From positions 1-35,290 of the forward strand of contig NZ_MWWY01000003.1 in assembly GCF_002259755.1 (NCBI RefSeq): 35,290 nucleotides of DNA, given 5' to 3'. Under the pieces are notes generated by a model, which saw only the letters and a program-made list of their open reading frames with translations, was not told where the DNA came from and ran no database searches. This DNA is from Bifidobacterium hapali (GTDB lineage Bacteria > Actinomycetota > Actinomycetes > Actinomycetales > Bifidobacteriaceae). Positions 31,925-35,290 of the stretch are shown one piece after another (within the stretch, counting starts at the first letter, position 1; every line of letters begins with the position of its first letter). Made by a program: the position numbers and the translations under genes.

Positions 31925-33139
31925 ATGACTATGGCTGAATGGCAGACTCTTTCCGACCGCATCAACAACGTGGCTCCGAGCGCGACATTGGCTGTCGACG
32001 CGAAGGCAAAAGCGATGAAAGCCGCTGGACTCGACGTGATCGGTTTCGGCGCGGGTGAACCGAATTTCCCGACACCGGATTATGTTGTCGACGCGGCCGC
32101 CGCTGCATGCCGCGACCCCAAAAACTACAAGTACACGCCAACGCCCGGCTTGCCTGAGCTGCGTGAGGCGATCGCCGCTAAAACACTGCGCGACTCCGGT
32201 TATGAGGTGACGCCCGAGCAGGTTGTGGTCACCAACGGCGGCAAGCAGGCCGTGTACTCGACGTTCCAAGTACTGCTCAACGACGGCGATGAAGTCATTA
32301 TTCCGACCCCGTATTGGACGAGCTATCCTGAAGCGGTTAAGCTCGCTGGCGGCAAGCCGGTCCTTGTATTCGCGGGTGGTGAGCGTGGTTTTGAGCCGGA
32401 TTTGGCTGCGCTTGAAGCGGCACGTACGCCACACACTAAAGCGATTATCGTCAATTCACCGAATAATCCGACTGGTGCAGTTTGGTCGCCGGACACGATT
32501 CGTGCGATCGCTCAGTGGGCGATTGACCATCATATTTGGATTATTTCTGACGAAATTTACGAGCATCTCAACTATGACGATGCGAAAACCACGTACATCG
32601 GTGCGGCTGTGCCGGAATGCCGCGATCAGCTTATTGTGCTTAACGGCGTGGCTAAAACGTACGCGATGCCCGGTTGGCGTGTCGGCTGGCTGATTGCGCC
32701 GTTGCCGGTTGCTAAAGCTGCGGCCAAGTTGCAGGGGCATATGACGTCGAACGTGGCGAACGTGTCGCAGCGTGCTGCGATTGCGGCCGTGTCCGGTTCG
32801 CTTGAGGTGGTGCATGCGATGCGTGAGGCGTTCGATGTGCGTCGTCGTGCGATCGTTGCCGCGTTGAACGATATTGACGGTGTGACCTGTCCGACGCCGA
32901 CTGGCGCGTTCTACGCGTTCGCTGATGTGACTGGTCTGCTCAATCGTCCGCTGGGCGAGAATGGAACTGTGTCTTCTAGTTCGAGCGAGCTGTCTGCTGC
33001 GCTGCTCGACGAGGCGCATGTGGCTGCCGTGCCGGGTGAAGCATTCGGTGCTCCCGGATATCTGCGCTTCTCATACGCGCTAGCCGACGACCAACTAGCC
33101 GAAGGCATGCGTCGGTTTAAGCAATGGGCGAGCCGTTAA
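31925..33139 (+). CDS. aspC: Aspartate-type aminotransferase (class I, PLP)
   Basis: This 404-residue class I aminotransferase of the actinobacterial/Bacillus aspartate transaminase type (subgroup Ib) would move amino groups between aspartate and 2-oxoglutarate. Features are [18 protein letters not shown], the [10 protein letters not shown] segment, [52 protein letters not shown], and [17 protein letters not shown] in which K244 binds PLP. The first Met (31925) is preferred to an open frame that extends through the 12-bp repeats to 31670. A second ATG two codons in is also possible. The stop codon lies in the first copy of an 88-bp direct repeat. The symbol is by similarity; the exact substrate range is not proven. 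Confidence 0.88.
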   Translation: MTMAEWQTLSDRINNVAPSATLAVDAKAKAMKAAGLDVIGFGAGEPNFPTPDYVVDAAAAACRDPKNYKYTPTPGLPELREAIAAKTLRDSGYEVTPEQVVVTNGGKQAVYSTFQVLLNDGDEVIIPTPYWTSYPEAVKLAGGKPVLVFAGGERGFEPDLAALEAARTPHTKAIIVNSPNNPTGAVWSPDTIRAIAQWAIDHHIWIISDEIYEHLNYDDAKTTYIGAAVPECRDQLIVLNGVAKTYAMPGWRVGWLIAPLPVAKAAAKLQGHMTSNVANVSQRAAIAAVSGSLEVVHAMREAFDVRRRAIVAALNDIDGVTCPTPTGAFYAFADVTGLLNRPLGENGTVSSSSSELSAALLDEAHVAAVPGEAFGAPGYLRFSYALADDQLAEGMRRFKQWASR

Positions 33140-33330
33140 GTGCGAAGCCCTGTGGGCTTCGCATAGGCGAGCCCTGAGTGAGGCGGTAGCCGAACGAGGG
33201 CAAACATTGAGTCTCGCCGTAGGCGAGTCAGTAATCGCGGGGCCGAGCCGTTAAGTGCGAAGCCCTGTGGGCTTCGCGTAGGTGAGCCCCGAGCGAGGCG
33301 GTAGCTGAGTGAGGGCAGTTTGGGTCTCGC
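33130..33330 (+). repeat. Direct duplication of the aspC 3' end and terminator
   Basis: Positions 33130-33217 and 33245-33330 are two direct copies (about 85% identical) offset by 115 bp. Copy 1 includes the last codons and stop of aspC. Each holds a perfect 9-bp hairpin GCGAAGCCC / GGGCTTCGC (33142-33162 and 33257-33277) that can act as a terminator. The gap 33140-33490 otherwise has only the later hairpin and promoter. Confidence 0.8.
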
Positions 33331-33354
33331 TGAGACATGCCGTAGAAACGTTGA

Positions 33355-33379
33355 AATCCCGTGGTTTTTCCACGGGATT
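33355..33379. terminator. Hairpin before the tRNA-Trp promoter
   Basis: AATCCCGTGG and CCACGGGATT make a perfect 10-bp stem with a TTTTT loop. It lies after the aspC repeats and just before the -35 box of tRNA-Trp, so it probably insulates the stable-RNA unit. Confidence 0.7.
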
Positions 33380-33391
33380 GTCGTATGGGAC

Positions 33392-33420
33392 TGGACGAAA
33401 TCGAAACTATCCGCTAATAT
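33392..33420 (+). promoter_or_regulatory. Candidate promoter of tRNA-Trp-secE-nusG
   Basis: TGGACG (33392-33397), a 17-bp spacer and TAATAT (33415-33420), about 70 bp upstream of the tRNA, form a good -35/-10 pair. Confidence 0.55.
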
Positions 33421-33490
33421 ATCGCCTTGGCGGTTTTGCCGGGCGCGAGCGTCCTGTCTCACAGGTTCGTTAGCATGGCAGAGTTCACCT

Positions 33491-33566
33491 AGGGAAGTGG
33501 CGCAATTGGTAGCGCAACGGTCTCCAAAACCGTAGGTTGTGGGTTCGAGTCCCGCCTTCCCTGCCA
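33491..33566 (+). tRNA. tRNA-Trp (anticodon CCA)
   Basis: A full 76-nt cloverleaf begins AGGGAAG, with D arm GCGC/GCGC, anticodon loop CTCCAAA (anticodon CCA), T arm GTGGG-TTCGAGT-CCCGC, and encoded CCA end. It decodes UGG. It lies 35 bp before secE, the common actinobacterial order, and probably shares its transcript. Confidence 0.96.
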
Positions 33567-33601
33567 AGTCTCTTGATGAATATGTGATCGTAAGGATGGT
33601 T

Positions 33602-33829
33602 ATGGCGAAGGCAAGCAAGGCCGTCTCGGCAAAGAAACCAAATATCTTTATGCGTATCGGCTTGTTCATCAAGCAGATCATTGATGAACTACGCAAGGTC
33701 GTAACTCCTACCGCCAAGGAACTGTTCTTCTGGTCGCTGGCCGTTTTCATTTTCGTGCTGTTCCTCATGGCGCTCGTCACGGGCATGGACTTCGGTCTGA
33801 GCAAGCTCGTGCTGTGGATTTTCGGCTGA
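33602..33829 (+). CDS. secE: Preprotein translocase subunit SecE
   Basis: The 75-residue protein is a short SecE with one membrane helix, part of the SecYEG channel. The cytoplasmic amphipathic part FIKQIIDELRKVVTPTAKEL is the conserved core, followed by FFWSLAVFIFVLFLMALVTGMDFGL as the membrane segment. AAGGA lies 7 bp before the ATG at 33602; the frame is open upstream through the tRNA, which is not coding. nusG follows after 31 bp. Confidence 0.95.
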   Translation: MAKASKAVSAKKPNIFMRIGLFIKQIIDELRKVVTPTAKELFFWSLAVFIFVLFLMALVTGMDFGLSKLVLWIFG

Positions 33830-33860
33830 TTCTCGGACCAACCTGAAGGTGAATTGACGC

Positions 33861-34742
33861 ATGACTGATGAAGTGAATCTCGACAATCTCGACGCCCTGC
33901 CGGATCTGCCGCAGGAGGAAGACGCGCAGCCTGAGGTCAATCTCGACGCACTGCCTGTCGATGAGGATACCGAGACTGCATCCGATGACGTCGTTCTGCC
34001 GGATCTCGATACTACCGCAGCTCAGTCTTCTGACGACGATAATGATGATACGGGTGCTGCCGATCAGTCTGATACTGATGGTGCTACGGAGTCCGCTGAA
34101 TCTCCTGTGAACGCTGAAGCAGAAGATGCTGGCGCGAAAGCTGTTGAAGAATTTTCCAAGTCTCTGCGCACGCTCGAAGGCAAGTGGTACGTGCTGCACA
34201 CGTATTCCGGTTACGAAAAGCGCGTGAAGACCAACGTCGAATCTCGTATCGTCAGCTTCGGTCTTGAAGATAAGATTTTCCAAGTCGAAGTGCCGATGGA
34301 AGAAGTCGAAAAGCACACCGATAAGGGTAAGAAAGTTATCACCCGCGTGCGCGTTCCCGGCTACGTACTCATCCGCATGTGGCCTGATGAGGATGCTCGC
34401 CGTATCGTGCGTGAAACTGAGGGCGTTACTGGTTTCGTTGGCCCGACCAAGGACCCAGCGCCGCTGACTCGTAAAGAAGTCGTCGCTATGATGGCTCCGA
34501 TGATCGCTTCCGAAGCGTTGCGTAAGGCTGGCGATAAACCTGCTGCCGCTAAGAAACGTACCGTTGAAGTTTCCTACGCGGTTGGCGATCAGGTCACTGT
34601 CACCGATGGTCCGTTCACCACGATGGCTGCTGTTGTCTCCGACGTCGAGCCCACCACGCAAAAGCTCACCGTGCTCGTGTCCATTTTCGGTCGCGATACG
34701 CCAGTGGAGTTGGGCTTCAACCAAGTCGAAAAGCTCCAGTAA
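33861..34742 (+). CDS. nusG: Transcription termination/antitermination protein NusG
   Basis: This 293-residue factor binds RNA polymerase and couples transcription with translation or Rho. The core NGN domain starts [20 protein letters not shown] near residue 108. [18 protein letters not shown] and the KOW domain near 240 ([19 protein letters not shown]) follow in order. The first ~105 residues are a strongly acidic, Asp/Glu/Ala-rich extension usual in actinobacterial NusG. It contains an internal repeat of the [11 protein letters not shown] type (residues 4-14 and about 28-36). AAGGTGAA precedes the ATG. The stop is 35 bp from the IS end, where rplK would normally follow. Confidence 0.96.
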   Translation: MTDEVNLDNLDALPDLPQEEDAQPEVNLDALPVDEDTETASDDVVLPDLDTTAAQSSDDDNDDTGAADQSDTDGATESAESPVNAEAEDAGAKAVEEFSKSLRTLEGKWYVLHTYSGYEKRVKTNVESRIVSFGLEDKIFQVEVPMEEVEKHTDKGKKVITRVRVPGYVLIRMWPDEDARRIVRETEGVTGFVGPTKDPAPLTRKEVVAMMAPMIASEALRKAGDKPAAAKKRTVEVSYAVGDQVTVTDGPFTTMAAVVSDVEPTTQKLTVLVSIFGRDTPVELGFNQVEKLQ

Positions 34743-34777
34743 ATCTCGCTGTGGAGCGCATACCGCTGTCTTTGTCC

Positions 34778-35290
34778 TCGGGTTATAGGCCAAAATGTGT
34801 GTCTGGTGGTCTAGTCGTTGGATGGCCATTCGACCCGGGTGTGGAAGTCGTTCCAGTCGATGCCGGTGCCGTGGTGCATGGGGATGCCGAACGTCTCGTA
34901 TCGGCCCTGCGGGCTGTTCTCCCATGCCTTCTGGTAGAGGCTCTCCAGCCGTTCGTCCGTGATCGCGTTCGTCGCCAGCCATGCGTCCGTCTCGGGGTGT
35001 TCGGCGTGCTGGTGGCACCACCAGCAGATCGCCTTCAGTTGCCGGATCAGGCGCAGTCCGCGGTGATGGCGCAGCATGTCCCGGATTCGTCCGTTCCATG
35101 ATTCGATGAGGTTGTTCGTGGATGGTATCGTTCCGTTCTCCGTCAGGTCCTCGTCGAGGAACGTGAACAGGTGCCCCTCGCGGATGCGTCCGCGGATCAT
35201 GCGCTTGGCCTTGACGAGTCTTTGGTGCATGTCGTTCACGCTGCCGTCGGCGTATTCGCTTTTCTCGTCGAGGAAACCCGCGAAGTCCTG
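34778..35290 (-). mobile_element. IS1249-like insertion sequence, 3' part (cut by window edge)
   Basis: The element end is marked by the 28-bp terminal inverted repeat at 34778-34805 (ends near GGGTTATAGGCC), perfectly inverted to 633-660. The transposase stop is 6 bp inside it. It lies 35 bp behind nusG. The interval 34743-34777 has no visible feature. Confidence 0.85.
34811..35290 (-). CDS. IS1249-like transposase, C-terminal part
   Basis: The 159 residues visible are the end of the transposase. STNNLIESWNGRIRDMLRHHRGL matches the IS1249/IS256-type segment that carries the catalytic Glu, followed by IKAICWW-type LKAICWWCHQHAE. The remainder is a C-terminal helical part ending RVEWPSND. The frame is open to the window edge at 35290, so the earlier part lies outside. 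Together with the N-terminal part at 1-474 it accounts for most of a ~390-residue protein, assuming the missing middle is about 70-80 residues. No disruption is seen in the visible part. Confidence 0.85.
   Translation of the reverse strand, partial: QDFAGFLDEKSEYADGSVNDMHQRLVKAKRMIRGRIREGHLFTFLDEDLTENGTIPSTNNLIESWNGRIRDMLRHHRGLRLIRQLKAICWWCHQHAEHPETDAWLATNAITDERLESLYQKAWENSPQGRYETFGIPMHHGTGIDWNDFHTRVEWPSND

Noticed and set aside
33777..35099. Minus-strand 440-residue open frame across nusG and the IS
   Set aside because: It runs antisense to nusG and crosses the IS end; the real IS frame is a different one ending at 34811.
1..35290. Composite transposon between the two IS copies
   Set aside because: The enclosed genes are core housekeeping genes in normal order, with no cargo signature.

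Overview
The window looks like chromosomal DNA of a Bifidobacterium or close relative. The basis is a moderately high-GC coding style with CGT/CGC/GAC-rich codons, the gene order argS, lysA, hom, thrB, Maf-NUDIX fusion, dapE, RNase E/G, rplU-rpmA-obg-proB, aspC, tRNA-Trp, secE-nusG, an RNase E with a very long disordered N-terminus, and several apparently leaderless genes. The species cannot be fixed from the sequence alone.

Layout. Positions 1-660 hold the 5' part of an IS1249-like (IS256-related) insertion sequence on the minus strand, and 34778-35290 hold the 3' part of the same kind of element, also on the minus strand. The two visible ends carry a perfect 28-bp terminal inverted repeat. 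The window is therefore bounded by direct copies of one IS family; the right one lies 35 bp behind nusG, where rplK-rplA is usually found. From 660 to about 9000 come hairpin repeats, tRNA-Arg(CCG), a CYTH-domain protein, a class V aminotransferase, an orphan oligopeptide-binding lipoprotein divergent from an M20 dipeptidase, RidA, and an amino-acid permease. From 9183 to 18600 come argS, a DinJ/YafQ toxin-antitoxin pair under a 16+16 bp palindromic operator, lysA, a glucose/N-acetylglucosamine-type PTS (EIICB plus a separate overlapping EIIA frame), hom and thrB. From 18665 to 30019 come the Maf-NUDIX fusion, an AEC-family carrier, dapE, rne, rplU, rpmA, obg and proB. A 571-bp gene-free interval (30020-30590) holds two unusual repeat structures. 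Then follow a membrane-anchored polysaccharide deacetylase, an aspartate-type aminotransferase, tRNA-Trp, secE and nusG.

How the genes work together. lysA, dapE, hom, thrB, proB and the aminotransferase make aspartate- and glutamate-family amino acids. RidA clears reactive enamines formed by PLP enzymes. The peptide-binding lipoprotein, dipeptidase and permease point to peptide and amino-acid scavenging. argS, tRNA-Arg, tRNA-Trp, L21, L27, Obg, RNase E, SecE and NusG are core gene expression and secretion functions.

Most unusual signals: (1) five hairpin units of exactly 47 bp at an exact 63-bp period (30252-30550); (2) a candidate programmed -1 frameshift joining EIICB to EIIA (slippery CCCAAAA, 7-nt spacer, bulged stem, stop codon just after the slip site); (3) a nested foldback of about 158 bp between convergent genes, whose outer 32-bp arm forms the end of a coding sequence; (4) several other palindromic repeat families; (5) a stable hairpin abutting the rne ribosome-binding site.
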